Assembly (NCBI RefSeq): GCF_030704535.1
Contig: NC_081818.1
Location: forward strand, 28,531,001 to 28,595,000
Direction: 5' to 3'
Length of the DNA stretch: 64,000 nt
Source: Vitis vinifera
Lineage: Eukaryota; Streptophyta; Magnoliopsida; Vitales; Vitaceae
Each line of letters starts with the position of its first letter. The stretch's first letter is position 1. Both the position numbers and the translations under genes were made by a program. Of the stretch, positions 32,501-44,573 are shown piece after piece. Under the pieces are notes generated by a model. It was not told the origin of the DNA, ran no database searches, and saw only the letters and a program-made list of their open reading frames with translations.

Positions 32501-33836
32501 GAAATAATGAGACTAGACAATAAGAAAACAAAATAAGAACATATAGATTTACATGAAAATCCTAGGTGGAAAAAACCGTAAGCATAGGAGAAGAAGATCC
32601 ACTATGTCAAAAAATAGTACAAAAGAGAAGAGTTGTGAATGGTTACAATAAAAGTATAATTATCATAACATTAAAACTATACATCATCATCTATATATAT
32701 ATACCTATCCGCCCAATCCCTCCACTACCACTACAAACCCTCCAAAAAAATCTCAAAATTAGCTATACCACATATGTCACACCACAAGCTTTTCAAGATT
32801 GGCAAAAGAGAAATCGGGTCACCAAACTCTAATAGTATGAATACTATAATTGAGCATCAACAATCCACTTTGGCTCCATATGAGCAAATTCATATGAGAG
32901 AATTAAGATTTCACCATGAAATTTAAAATTAATTGCTTTTTCTTTTGTTTTCAATCACAAATATCAATCTCAAGTTTGTATTTTCGTGTGAAGTTTATTT
33001 AAACATAATATTCTACAAGAAAATCCCAACATATACAAGAAAATACCATTGTTACATACAGATGACTATAAAAAATAGTCAATCATAGAAGAAAGATGAC
33101 AACGGAAAGTAATTATTATTATGGGAAGGATGACCGACAAAAATAAACAACCATCAAATACCAACAATGACCACGTCTTGCTATCATCTTCTCCTTTTCT
33201 TCTTCAAAAGCTATGAACAACTAAATTCATAATCCATGTTATAAATTATTATTTTTTCCCCTTTTTTCTTATCTCTCACTCCTCTTGTTTATTCTCCCCT
33301 CTTCCTCTTACATGTTTCGTGATTTTTCCAAATATTTCTTTGTGCTAGAAATATATTTCCACAATCCATTCCCTTTCAAGAAATTGTTCATCAAATAAGA
33401 TCACTGGTTATAATTTGATTTGCCGAACCTAACACAGACAGATTGGGATAGATTAGAGGAGGCCTTTGAAAAAGAAAACCACAGGAAATAAAAATCTGTG
33501 ACCTAAACTGAAGAGAAAAGCTACCAAAGCACCTTTCTTGCTAATTCACGTGATCTGAATGAGAGTCCCGCCCTCGAGTTTTTCTTTCCCATAGTAAGCG
33601 TAGAGATTCTTCACACCAGGCCCACCACAGTAACAGAGGAATGGAAAAAATTATTCAAAGAGATAAAGGATTTGATAGCATAGAAACTTTTCTACATAGA
33701 ATTTTACAGACCATTCTATTAAACTTTAGGATTAATGAACATCATACACACATATGCATACAAGTACATGAAATGATCTAAAGCCAATACTACACAATCA
33801 GAGAAATATATTCACAGCCCACGAGGTCGATTGTGG
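29588..33836. other. Intergenic DNA between AAA copies 3 and 4
   Basis: 29588-31625 is the duplicated 5' flank (CAATCAGCTGAT block near 30560, GC-rich block 31262-31420). It includes an AT-rich MITE-like stretch at about 30035-30255. 31630-33230 has no counterpart in the other units and no recognisable gene, possibly an unclassified insertion. 33240-33836 is the copy 4 3' flank, matching 37670-38281 and 7110-7263 plus 21180-21447. Confidence 0.6.
31262..31420. repeat. GC-rich repeat block (copy b)
   Basis: Collinear with 24803-24945 (GACCGACCCACCAGCACGG, GGCTGTCCATTTGTCTTGGA, GGAACGGCCCGTTTTAC). Confidence 0.7.
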
Positions 33837-35402
33837 TTAGACTACCCCATTTTCTTTCACTGCAACTCCATTCTGTTTCTCTTTCTCACCTGACGCTTCC
33901 TTCTCTTTCACTTCTCCAGCAGTTGCCTCCTTCTCCTTCCCTTCTTTCTCGCCCTTTAACCTCTCTTCTTCCTCCTCCTTCTCTTTAGCTTCCTTCTCGG
34001 CCTTCACCCTCGCTTCTTCCTTGGCGGTCTCAAGGGCCTGAATCAAACTCTCCAAACAAGTTGTCCCAGGATCACCAGTGACGGACTTGGGCATCAAATT
34101 TTCCGCAACATCAGCAGGAGTCATATTGGTTTCCTCCAACAATCTGCGGATGCTTGCAAACAAATGGTGGGAGTCAAGATCCAAGTAATTCTTAGCCAGC
34201 ACCTTGAATGCTTCAAAGCAACAGTAGGATAATTCTATGTGCTTGTCCATCCTCCCTCTCCTTATGAGAGCAGGATCAAGTTTTTCCACATAATTGGTGG
34301 TGAAAATTATCAGCCTCTCTTCCCCACAAGTTGACCACAACCCATCAATAACATTCAGGAGCCCCGATAGAGTAACTTTGCTTTCTTTGCTTTCACCTTC
34401 TTTTTCCATTTTACGAATTGGATCCTTCTTCTCTTCCTCATTCGTTTCCTTCTTCTTCTTGCGTTGGCCTGTGAGGTCAAGCGAACAGTCGATGTCCTCG
34501 ATCACAATGATGGATTTATTCCTTGTCTCGATCAATAGCATCCGCAGCTCCGTGTTGCTCTTAACTGAAGTGAGTTCAAGATCATAGATGTCATAATCTA
34601 AAAGATTTGCCATGGCAGCAATCATGGTCGATTTGCCGGTTCCTGGGGGGCCATAAAGGAGATACCCTCGCTTCCAAGCCTTCCCAATTTTTGAATAGTA
34701 CTCTTTCCTCCTACTGAAGATTGTGAGATCATTAACAATCTCCTCCTTCTTCTTTGGTTCCATTGCTAGAGTCTCAAATCTGGCTGGGTGCTCAAAGGCT
34801 ACATGACTCCATAATGTCCTTCTGTACCCATGCCACTTGTCACTTGGATTGTTGGTGTAGAGCTTTCGCTGCCGATTTCTGACTTCAATTGCCTTCCCTT
34901 CCTTCATCACATGATTCAAATAAGAACCCACGAACATTTCCCGGTGGTTTTTATGGAAAGTGAGCTTGTAGAACCTCTTCTCATCAGCAGCAGGATAAAA
35001 AGAAAAGGTCTGCGTTTTAGGGGGGTTTTTATGGGAAGCCCACCAAAGCTTGACCCCCTTGAATTCATCTGTGACTTCTTCTCGGTCATCCATACTGAGG
35101 ACTAGAGATTGGCTGTCTTTGATGACGTCTGCTTTCAGCCGCTTGGCTCGGGTCGATGCATTGACACTGAGGTAATTCTCAATGGCAACATAGGCTTCAC
35201 TGCGTTTGAAGCGATCTTCAGAGAACTCCTGGAAAGTGATTTGAATGTAAGGGTACACAAAGCTCACCAATTTCTGGCTGTATTTTTCAATATAGGACCG
35301 GAACTGATGAGGCGTGTATTGCTGAAACATTACCCAGAGAAACATTGCGCCAGCAACTAGTGAGCCTGGTTTAGCCCACATCTCCCCCATCATCATCATC
35401 AT
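33837..35402 (-). CDS. AAA-ATPase (AATP1/ASD-like), copy 4, intact
   Basis: 521 residues, start at the first of five consecutive ATG codons (MMMMMGEMWAKPG). Hydrophobic anchor at 15-27, AAA-associated domain about 30-230, P-loop GPPGTGKS at 251-258, Walker B IIVIEDIDCS about 298-307, sensor/arginine region FTTNYVEKLDPALIRRGRMD, and a Lys/Glu-rich tail ending AVKENGVV. It lacks two residues relative to copies 1-3 in the RRKRSEAY stretch, which groups it with copy 5. Minus-strand TATA (CTATATAATAG) is at about 35468-35478, some 70 bases upstream of the ATG. The reading frame is clean and it is likely expressed. Confidence 0.93.
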   Translation of the reverse strand: MMMMMGEMWAKPGSLVAGAMFLWVMFQQYTPHQFRSYIEKYSQKLVSFVYPYIQITFQEFSEDRFKRSEAYVAIENYLSVNASTRAKRLKADVIKDSQSLVLSMDDREEVTDEFKGVKLWWASHKNPPKTQTFSFYPAADEKRFYKLTFHKNHREMFVGSYLNHVMKEGKAIEVRNRQRKLYTNNPSDKWHGYRRTLWSHVAFEHPARFETLAMEPKKKEEIVNDLTIFSRRKEYYSKIGKAWKRGYLLYGPPGTGKSTMIAAMANLLDYDIYDLELTSVKSNTELRMLLIETRNKSIIVIEDIDCSLDLTGQRKKKKETNEEEKKDPIRKMEKEGESKESKVTLSGLLNVIDGLWSTCGEERLIIFTTNYVEKLDPALIRRGRMDKHIELSYCCFEAFKVLAKNYLDLDSHHLFASIRRLLEETNMTPADVAENLMPKSVTGDPGTTCLESLIQALETAKEEARVKAEKEAKEKEEEEERLKGEKEGKEKEATAGEVKEKEASGEKEKQNGVAVKENGVV

Positions 35403-38281
35403 CTTCTACAAAGTTTTCAAAGACTTGTAATAGAATGTGTTTGTAATGATTTCGAGTGTTTAGTTGCCTATTATATAGAGAAGAGACAGACACACCAGGT
35501 CTACCCACTTTCCTACTATGCGTGACCACATTTCGAGTTCCTTACTGTTTTTTTTATAGTGGCTTGGTCTCCAAGGAAGACTACCATTGTCTTCTACCAG
35601 CAGCCACCTTTGACCATATTCCACCATGGATGTAGAGGAATTTTTTTTTGTAAATCGCAGCTGGATACCCATGCGAAAAGACAAGTCAACCGAAAAAATT
35701 ATGTTCACGTCTCTCTCTACTTAGCGCATCGCTGAGACAACTGATGACGATATAAATTTCGATCTGCAGATTCAAATTAAACATAATTATACAACATAAA
35801 TTTAACAGGTTTAAACTAAACATAATTATGTTTGAATCATGAAATGTCCACATCCCCCTCAACTAGTAATAATCGAAGCTCACATTAACAGAGATTCAAA
35901 TCATGCAAACTGCTGCAACTCCTTCCGTCTAATGCTAGCTATGCACTGAAAAACTAAAACAAGGCTCAAGATTCTGGAGAAATACCTCAAGAGTAGAAGG
36001 GCATTGATTTCAACGTCTGATCATGCTGATCCTTGGATGACATGCGGCTTCTGTTTTCAGACACAAAAACAGTTGAAACGCCATGTGCATGCATGCAGCC
36101 AAAATAGTTTCCCAATTTTTAATGAGGTAGGTTATACTAACCTTTCGGGCCTCCTTATATATTTTTTAAAAATTTTCGGGATTAAACATAACCTCAGACT
36201 CCTCTAAACTCACATTTGAATTTTATATTTTAAGTTGTTTGGTTGTTGGAAAGCTTCAAGGAAAGTGGAAAGACAGGTGGGAAAACAGGAGAAAATCGAA
36301 AGAAAGAAACATTGAAGGAAAGTAAAAGATTATTGAAATTTTTAATCAATTATTCCTCACTTTAAAGGAAAGTTAAAAATTATTTAAATTTAATGGATTG
36401 TTCCTTATTTTTCTTTTTAGCATAAAAAATTTGAAAAATGTTAAAGTAGATAAATAATCTTTCTCGTATTTAATTTTCTTATTACATTTGTAATAATTTT
36501 GTATTTTATTTGAGTACTTTTCATGGAGCCAACATAATTCAATCAGCTGATATCATCAATTTTCTTTTCAAATGCCTAAAATATCCTTATTACAATTAAT
36601 TTTAATTAACATATAAATTAGCTTAATTAGTTTAAATTAATCATAATCAACATTAAAGTAATCTATACATTTAATTTCAAACCATTATCAATTAGTTCTT
36701 AAATATATTTTAATTAAACATAAATCAAGTTAATTAAATAACTAACACCGGCTTAGAACTGGCTATCTACTTTTGTGCTTGACATCATCCGCCTCGTCAA
36801 CTATTCCTCTTTCAATTAAAGGGTGTGAAATATCAAGTTAAGAGTCAAAGAATGATCTTTAATGAAAGCTCGAGTTAGGGATTATTGACCAATACAAAGG
36901 GATTTCCCAATAGAGAAGGGTGGGAGAGGCAACCTCGTAACAACATTAGTACAAGAGAAATATGAATAGGTTGGGGGATACATAGTCACAGGTATAGTTG
37001 AATGGTTACAACGGTGAAACTTTGTAGTTGAATAAGAAAGTTTCGTCTCCAATGAAGGATTTTTTATCTTTTTCAATAAAACACTCCAATTTCTCATCTC
37101 ATTTTTATTTTTCAAATGTTTATCTTATTGTCCTATTATCTCAAATTTTTAAAATTTCTCCTTTGAAAATTCTTCCAACTTTTTTGTAATCTAGAATTCA
37201 TAAATTTTGGACTCAAAATTTTGTTAATTTTGGATTAGGGGATTTCATTATTTTCCCAAATTTGAGCTTTATAATATCTCTAACACTAGGAATTCGGGTT
37301 TTTAATTAAAGTCTCTCCAACTTTGTCCCCATCTTTATATCTCAAGCGATGTGAATTTTTCATTTGGAGATTTTTTATTTTTTTTAATTGTTTTTATAAT
37401 CCCATCATCCTCTTTTGTATTTTAATATTTTCAAATAAAATACCTATAAATTTGATTAAACGATGAATAACAATAATTCTCAAAATCAAACTTTGTAACA
37501 TTTTTGGAAAAGCTTAACTATTTATAATAGTTTTTAAAAGATTTTAACACCAAATAATCAACTCTATATTACAAATATTTTTCTTAACTAAATAATATGT
37601 CAATTTCCTCTATTTCCCTCTTAGTCTTTCTATTTCGTGAAATTTGATTTCTCCAAATATTTCTTTGTGCCAGAAATATATTTCCACATTCCCTTCCCTT
37701 GCAAGAAATTGTTCATCAAATAAGGCCGCCGGTTATTATTTGGTTTGTCTAACTTAACACGGACGGGTTGGGACAGATTAGAGGAGGCCTTTGAAAATTC
37801 CCAAGGAAAAAAAAACCCCACAGGAAACAAAAATATCTGACCTAGGGTCCTAAACTGAAGAGAAAAGCTACCCAAATTAACTTAATTTCTTGCTCATTAA
37901 CGTGATACGAAAGAGAGTACCGCCCTCGAGCTTTTCTTTCCCAAAGCAAGCGTAGAGATCCTTCACATCAGGCCCACCACAACAACGAAGGAATGAAACA
38001 ATTATTTCGAAGAGTTGACGGCTTTGAAACCATGAAACTTTTCTCAATAGAATCTTAATTACAGAGCATTCTATTAAACAATAGCATTAATGTACATCAC
38101 ATACACGTATGTATACAATTACATGGAATGATCTAAAGCCAATAATACATAAACAGGATAAAGCCTAAAAGTAAAGAACTAAATATACACAATCAGAGAA
38201 ATATTCACAGCCCAAAAGTAAAGAAATGATATGATACACAATCAAAGAAATATTCACAGCCTATGGTGTCGATTGTGGGTC
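35403..38281. other. Intergenic DNA between AAA copies 4 and 5
   Basis: This is the duplicated 5' flank of copy 4: ATCAACGTCTGATCATGCTG near 36010 is shared with about 40445, and the CAATCAGCTGATATCATC block is near 36540. The 3' flank of copy 5 follows from about 37650. 36740-37080 is unshared and unrecognised. No gene is supported. Confidence 0.65.
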
Positions 38282-39847
38282 CTAGAAGACCACTCCATTT
38301 TCTTTCACTGCTGCCACTCCATTCTCTGTCACTCTTTCATCTGACATTTCCTTCTCTTTCACTTCTCCAGCAGTTGCTTCCTTCTCCTTAGCTTCTTTCT
38401 CGGCCTTTACCCTCTTTTCTTCCTCTTCCTTCTCTTTAGCTTCCTTCTCGGCCTTCACCCTCGCTTCTCCCTTGGCGGTCCCAAGGGCCAGAATCAAATT
38501 CTCCAAACAAGTCCCAGGATCATCAGTGATGGTCTTGGGCATCAAATATTCTGCAACATCAGCAGGAGTCATATTGGTTTCCTCCATCAATCTGCGGATG
38601 CTTGCAAACAAATGGTGGGAGTCAAGATCCAAGTAATTCTTAGCCAGCACCTTGAATGCATCAAAGCAACAGTAGGATAATTCTATGTGCTTATCCATCC
38701 TCCCTCTCCTAATGAGAGCAGGATCAAGTTTTTCCACATAATTGGTGGTGAAAACTATCAGCCTCTCTTCCCCACAAGTTGACCACAGCCCATCAATAAC
38801 ATTCAGAAGCCCGGATAGAGTAACCTTGCTTTCATCTTCTTTCCCCTTCTTAGTAATTGAATTATCCTTGGACTCTTCGTCCTCTTCCTTTTCCTTCTTC
38901 TTCTTGCGTTGGCCTGTGAGGTCAAGCGAACAGTCGATGTCCTCTATCACAATGATGGATTTACTCCTTGTGTCGATCAATAGTTTTCGCAGCTCCGTGT
39001 TGTCCTTGACTGAAGTGAGTTCGAGATCATAGAGGTCATAATCTAAAAGATTTGCCATGGCAGCAATCATGGTTGATTTGCCGGTTCCTGGGGGGCCATA
39101 AAGGAGATACCCTCGCTTCCAAGCCTTCCCAATTTTTGAATAATACTCTTTCCTCCTACTGAAGATTGTGAGATCATTAATAATCTCCTCCTTCTTCTTT
39201 GGCTCCATTGCTAGAGTCTCAAATCTGGCTGGGTGCTCAAAGGCTACATGACTCCATACCGCCTTTTTGTACCCATACCACGTATCTCTTGAATTGTTAG
39301 TGAAGAGCTTTCGCTGCCGATTTCTGACTTCAATTGCCTTCCCCTCCTTCATTACATGATTCAAATACGACCCCACGATCATTTCCCGGTGGTTTTTATG
39401 GAAAGTGAGCTTGTAGTACCTCTTCTCATCAGCAGCAGGAGCAAAAGAAAAGGTCTGCATTTTAGGGGGGGTTTTATCGGAAGCCCACCAAAGCTTGACC
39501 CCCTTGAATTCCTCTCTGACTTCTTCTCGCTCATCCATGCTGAGAACTAGAGATTGGCTGTCTTTGATGACGTCTGCTTTCAGCCGCTTGGCTCGGGTAG
39601 ATGCATCGACGCTGAGGTAGTTCTCAATGGCAACATAGGCTTCACTGCGCCTGTAGCGATTTTCAGAGTACTCCTGAAAAGTGATTTGAATGTAAGGGTA
39701 CACAAAGCTCACCAATTTTTGGCTGTATTTTTCAATATAGGACCGGAACTGATGAGGCATGCATTGCTGAAACATGACCCAGAGAAACATCGCACCAGCA
39801 ACTAGTGAGCCTGGTTTAGCCCACATCTCCCCCATCATCATCATCAT
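38282..39847 (-). CDS. AAA-ATPase (AATP1/ASD-like), copy 5, intact
   Basis: 521 residues beginning MMMMMGEMWAKPG, closest to copy 4 over its whole length. It has the anchor GSLVAGAMFLWVMF, AAA-associated domain, P-loop GPPGTGKSTM, Walker B IIVIEDIDCSLDL, FTTNYVEKLDPALIRRGRMDKH, and a Lys/Glu tail ending KENGVVF. Small differences from copy 4 include a shorter charged insert after Walker B (DNSITKKGKEDESK) and LGTAKGEARVK in the tail. No frameshift or stop is seen. Minus-strand TATA is at about 39913-39921. It is the distal intact member of the array; beyond it only duplicated flank follows. Confidence 0.93.
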   Translation of the reverse strand: MMMMMGEMWAKPGSLVAGAMFLWVMFQQCMPHQFRSYIEKYSQKLVSFVYPYIQITFQEYSENRYRRSEAYVAIENYLSVDASTRAKRLKADVIKDSQSLVLSMDEREEVREEFKGVKLWWASDKTPPKMQTFSFAPAADEKRYYKLTFHKNHREMIVGSYLNHVMKEGKAIEVRNRQRKLFTNNSRDTWYGYKKAVWSHVAFEHPARFETLAMEPKKKEEIINDLTIFSRRKEYYSKIGKAWKRGYLLYGPPGTGKSTMIAAMANLLDYDLYDLELTSVKDNTELRKLLIDTRSKSIIVIEDIDCSLDLTGQRKKKKEKEEDEESKDNSITKKGKEDESKVTLSGLLNVIDGLWSTCGEERLIVFTTNYVEKLDPALIRRGRMDKHIELSYCCFDAFKVLAKNYLDLDSHHLFASIRRLMEETNMTPADVAEYLMPKTITDDPGTCLENLILALGTAKGEARVKAEKEAKEKEEEEKRVKAEKEAKEKEATAGEVKEKEMSDERVTENGVAAVKENGVVF

Positions 39848-41186
39848 CTTCTACAAAGTTTTCGAATACTAGTGATAGAATGTGTTTGTAAAGATTTTGA
39901 GTGTTAGTTGCCTATTATATAGGGAAGAGAGACACTCCGGTACTCATCCATGTTCACACCAGGTCTACCCACTTTCCAACTGTGTGTGACCACATTTCGA
40001 GTTCCTTATTGTTTTTTTTATTGTGGCTTGGTCTCCAAGGAAGATTACCATTGTCTTCTACCAGCAGCCACCTTTGACCATATTCTACCATGGATTTAGT
40101 GGATTTTTTTATTTTTTATTTTTTATTTTATTTTTTTTGGGTAAATCACAGCGGCCACCCATGAGAAAAGACAACTGACGACGACATAGATTTCGATCTG
40201 CAGATTCAAATTAAACATAATTATACAACATAAATTTAACAGGTTTAAACTAAACATAATTATGTTTGAATCATGAAATGTCCACATCCCTCTCAACTAG
40301 TAATCATCGAAGCTCACATTAACAGAGATTCAAATCATGCAAACTGCTGCAACTTCCTCCGTCTAATGCTAGCTATGCATTGAAGAACTAAAACAAGGCT
40401 CAAGATCCTGCAGAAATTCCTCAAGAGTACGAGGGCATTGATTTCAACGTCTGATCATGCTGATCCTTGGATGACATGCTGCTGCTGTTTTCAGAGACAA
40501 AAACAGTTGAAACACAATGTGCATGCATGCAGCCAAAACAGTCTCCCAAGTTTTTTGGAGTCTAATTTTGGGTATATGTGTGGATCCATAGGCAGTATGT
40601 TGTCTACTGTTGATTGCGTTCGTGGTTGAGCCTACTGCTTGTAGCTTTATTACAGATCAGGCCTTCTCCCTATAGAATTTTACATGAGCTTTGTGGCTTG
40701 TCCCGCCTAACCTTCGGCCCTCCTTTTATTTTTAAATATTATACGAACTTGGACTAACATCTTGTTCAAAAGTATACTACACATGTTGTTAGGTTGATGA
40801 CGCAATCAGCTGAGATCATCAAATTTGCTTTTTTAAATACTTAAACTGTCCTTATACAAATTAATTTTAAATTAACAAATAAATTGTCTTAATTAGTTTA
40901 AATTATCATGATCTAACGTTAAATTAATCTATACATTTAATTTCAAATTATCATAAATTATTCTTAAATATATTTTAATTAATCATAAACCTCATTTAAT
41001 TAAATAATAATTAACATGTTAAGAATTTTTATCATCTTCAATCAAGAACCACAATTTCTCATCATCTCATCTTTATTTTTCTTTTTTTTTTAGATGTTTA
41101 TATTATTGTCTTATTAACTCAAATTTTTAGAATTTGTCCTTTGAAAAGTCTGCTAGGTTATCTAAATCTAGAATTTTTTTTTTTTT

Positions 41187-41820
41187 ATGTTTGGTTATTG
41201 AAAAGTTTAAAAAAAAATGTAAGGAAAAGAAAATAGAAAGGAATATATAGTAAAACAAAAAAAATGAAAATAAAAAATAGATTTAAAATCCATAAATTAT
41301 TTTAATATATTACTTCAAACTTTTTTGGTTTATTTAACTCTTTTGTATAAAGACTAAAAAAATTATAAATATAGAAATTTCTTAATAATTGTAATTATAT
41401 TTGACTTTCTTTTCCATTTTCTATAACAAAACCAAATATAAAAAAAAAATCATATTCCTTAAATTAAGTTTGTTCCCAAAAAGTATTAAGAAAACAAAAA
41501 AAAAGTGTTAAAAAAATTATTTTTTTATGTTTGGTTTCACCATGAAAAATACAACGGAAAATCAAATATAATTAAAATTTATCAAAAAAATTATATATTT
41601 TTAAATTATTCAATTGTTACATAATAGAAAGAATATAAGTAAAATAAGTTTAAAGAAATATATAAAAATAATTTATTGAATTTAAACATATTTTTTATTT
41701 TCCTTCTCTTCTTTCCTTCTATTTTCTTTCTCTCACATTTTCCCTCAAAATTTTCGAGAATCAAACATAACCTTAATATTTTTTTCTTTCCGTAGTACTT
41801 TTTCAAAAACCAAACATAGC
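41187..41820. mobile_element. AT-rich MITE-like element with a second one nested
   Basis: The outer ends are TATGTTTGGTTATTG and AAAAACCAAACATAGC. Inside, a second pair TATGTTTGGTTTCACC (about 41526) and GAGAATCAAACATAA (about 41757) bounds about 245 bases. Both resemble the family at 6700-6992. Confidence 0.45.
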
Positions 41821-42629
41821 CTATATTTTGGAGTATGGATTTTCATCATCTTCCAAAATTAGCGTATTAGAATATATCTCTAACACTAGAAATTTGTGCT
41901 TTTTAAATCTCCCCGAATTTGCCTCCTTCTATATGTATCTCACCTCATTTCTCCTTAAATCTTCTTTAAATATTTCCATTCCATCACTTTTGGTTGTCCT
42001 TCATTTGTCTTTATAGTTGGTTTCTCCTTGGATGTCAGTCAAATTTGGTTACTGGATTTGGTCCCTCCTGTTTGTCTTGTAGTTAGGTATGCTATCATTT
42101 AAACATTTCTTAAGAAATTAATTTGTAATAGATCCTAAAAACATCTTACTTACATGAATTTATCTGAAATTAGAATCTTTTTGCTAACTTTATCTCAATT
42201 TTGTAAAGAAGTAACTCATTTTTCACCTTGAATTGGTCAAAATATGCAAAATTTCAAAATATGCAAATTTTCTTACTTTACATGGAGGATTAGATCCAAT
42301 AACTAGGGTCTATAGCTAATCGATATTGCTCACCATCATTTAGTTATTGCAATTCTTTTCCTCATAACAGTTCACATGTATAGGACCAACTAGGGCATTG
42401 GTCATGACCTAAGAGATACTCATAAAAGTCCATTTATAGGTAGGGCATAGAGGCGTATATGAAATTCTAACAAATCAACTCTTATAGTGATAATTTTATA
42501 ATATAAATATATAGGTTTAATTTCATTAGTCTTTAACTCTTATATATTTAAAATTTTATCATACACCTACCCTATTTCGAGTAAGGGGGTAAGTGAAAAT
42601 GAAAAGAATAAAAAGATATTTAAAAAAGA

Positions 42630-42775
42630 TGGTGGACTGACCCACCGGCACAATTAAGCCCGTGACTAAGACTAATGAGCCATATTGGGATGTACATTAT
42701 GGGTTGGGCACGATTTTTTAGGTGGGCTTGCTCAGCCTGTTGGAATGGCCTGTTTCACACGTCCATGCTTTCAGC
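42630..42775. repeat. GC-rich repeat block (copy c)
   Basis: Diverged relative of 24803-24945 (GACTGACCCACCGGCACAA, CTGTTGGAATGGCCTGTTTC), marking the outer end of the duplicated AAA flank. Confidence 0.6.
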
Positions 42776-43422
42776 AACTATGTTCTTATTTTTTATTTTG
42801 AAAGAGACAATAAATTTGTTCATCTCATATAATATAATTTACTTCTTAAATTATATAAATTTTGTTGTAAATAAAGTGGTGAATGACCACATTGAATAAA
42901 ATATTAATATAAATATTAATTGTTATTCATGAACTCTATTTACTCATCTTTAAAATGAGTAATGGGAGTTCATATAGTGAAACCTATAAAAGGCTTCTTA
43001 TACCCCGTGTAAGGAGCATCCAAAGAAAAAGAAGTTTTTTTCTCTTTCTCTCATTCTCTTTATCTTATTCTCTCAACTTTTTCACTTTTCTTTTCTGGTT
43101 TTTTCTTTCCCATTATATATTATTATCAAAATAATATATATAGTTGATTTATACTACTTTATTTGCATTGCATTTATTCTCGTTTTACAACATGTTATCA
43201 ACACGAATTGCTCTGAAGGTAATTCTCATATCTTAAACTTGAAATTGTTTATATAAAATAAAATTTTACATATTTATATTGTTATTGTTAAATTCATTTA
43301 ATTTGTGTTATATATTGTTAAAAGCTATAAACAAATTATTTTATTTTGATCATAAGTTATACCAAGACTATCAATTTATAATTGTTTCTAATAATAATGT
43401 TTTGTTATATATCTAAAGTTAT

Positions 43423-44300
43423 TTGACAATGTCGAATATCACAAAACTCAAATTTGTGGCACTTGACATTTCGGGAAAGAATTATCTATATTGGATCTTT
43501 GATGTTGAAAAGTGTCTTGATACAATGAATATTGGAGCTACGATCAAAGAAGGAAATCAAGCATCCCTACAAGATCATGCAAAAACATTGATTTTCCTTC
43601 GTCATCATCTCTATGAAGGTTTAAAAAATGAGTATCTTACGATAAAAGACCCTTTTACTCTATGGAGTAATTTGAATGAAAGATATGACCACCAGAAAAC
43701 TATAATTCCCTAAAAACTTGATTTAATTGGATGCACTTGAGATTGTAGGATTTTAAAACTGTTAGTGAATATAACTCTGCACTTTTCAAAATCAGTTCTT
43801 AATTAAAGCTATGTGAAGAAAAAATCGTTCAAGAAGACATGTTAGAAAAAACTTTTACTATGTTTCATGCCTCGAATGTGCTCCTACAACAACAATATAG
43901 AGAGCCTAAATTTACAAAATACTTTGAATTAATATCATATTTTCTTATTGTTAAATAAAATAATGAGCTTTTGATAAGAAATCATCAATCTCGTCCAACT
44001 GGATCTGAGTCATTCCCTGAAATGAATATAATACCGTCCCAAACTCGTGGACAAGGACATGGTTGTGGTCGTGGAAGAAATCCCCAATGCCATGGTTATT
44101 GTGGTAATAATTCCTCAACTTCTCAAAAAAAAAAAAAAAAAGTTTCATTGCACCACTAGAAGTGGAATAATACTAAGGCAAAACAAGAAAATGTGAAGTG
44201 TTTACAAGATAAACCTCCCAAAAACCATGAAAATAATTGTTATAGATGTAGTATGAAGGGGCATTGGTCAACCTTTACCAATCATCAATAAAAGCAAAAA
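43423..44300 (+). pseudogene. Gag remnant of element C
   Basis: The reading MSNITKLKFVALDISGKNYL, then EKCLDTMNIGATIKEG, LRHHLYEGLKNEYLTIKDP and LWSNLNERYDH, is a Copia gag N-terminus. The frame ends at 43713 and resumes in pieces. A zinc-knuckle-like CYRCSMKGHWSTFTNH lies near 44240-44285, its last Cys replaced. It is interrupted by several stops and an A-run near 44130. Confidence 0.85.
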
Positions 44301-44573
44301 GAAAAGAAATACAAATGAACTATACCAGTGGTGATGGATTGGACCTAACCTACTATGGCATTGATTTCTTTGGAGATCCTAGTGAAAAAGTCGATCATTT
44401 AATAAATGATGAGAATGCTAACATTAATTGATGTTACTTTATATATCAAATAATATATTATTATGTTTTATATTTATATTTGATTATTACATTTTCTTTT
44501 ATATTGTTATTTACATTATGTCTTTTTTTAATATTAGTTGTATATAAAATTTACGTGTTATTTGGTCTCAAGA

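Larger units (their letters stand above)
39848..42862. other. 5' flank of AAA copy 5 with MITE-like insertions
   Basis: 39848-40560 is nearly collinear with 35403-36110. The ACGCAATCAGCTGAGATCATC block is near 40800. A nested AT-rich MITE-like pair lies at 41187-41820, and the GC-rich block at 42630-42775. No gene is supported. Confidence 0.6.

Noticed and set aside
36004-36207. ORF with CGFCFQTQKQLKRHVHAC, resembling a C2H2 finger (similar at 40438-40629)
   Set aside because: Short, spacing does not extend to a real finger array, the second copy alters the pattern, and it sits in duplicated non-coding AAA promoter flank.
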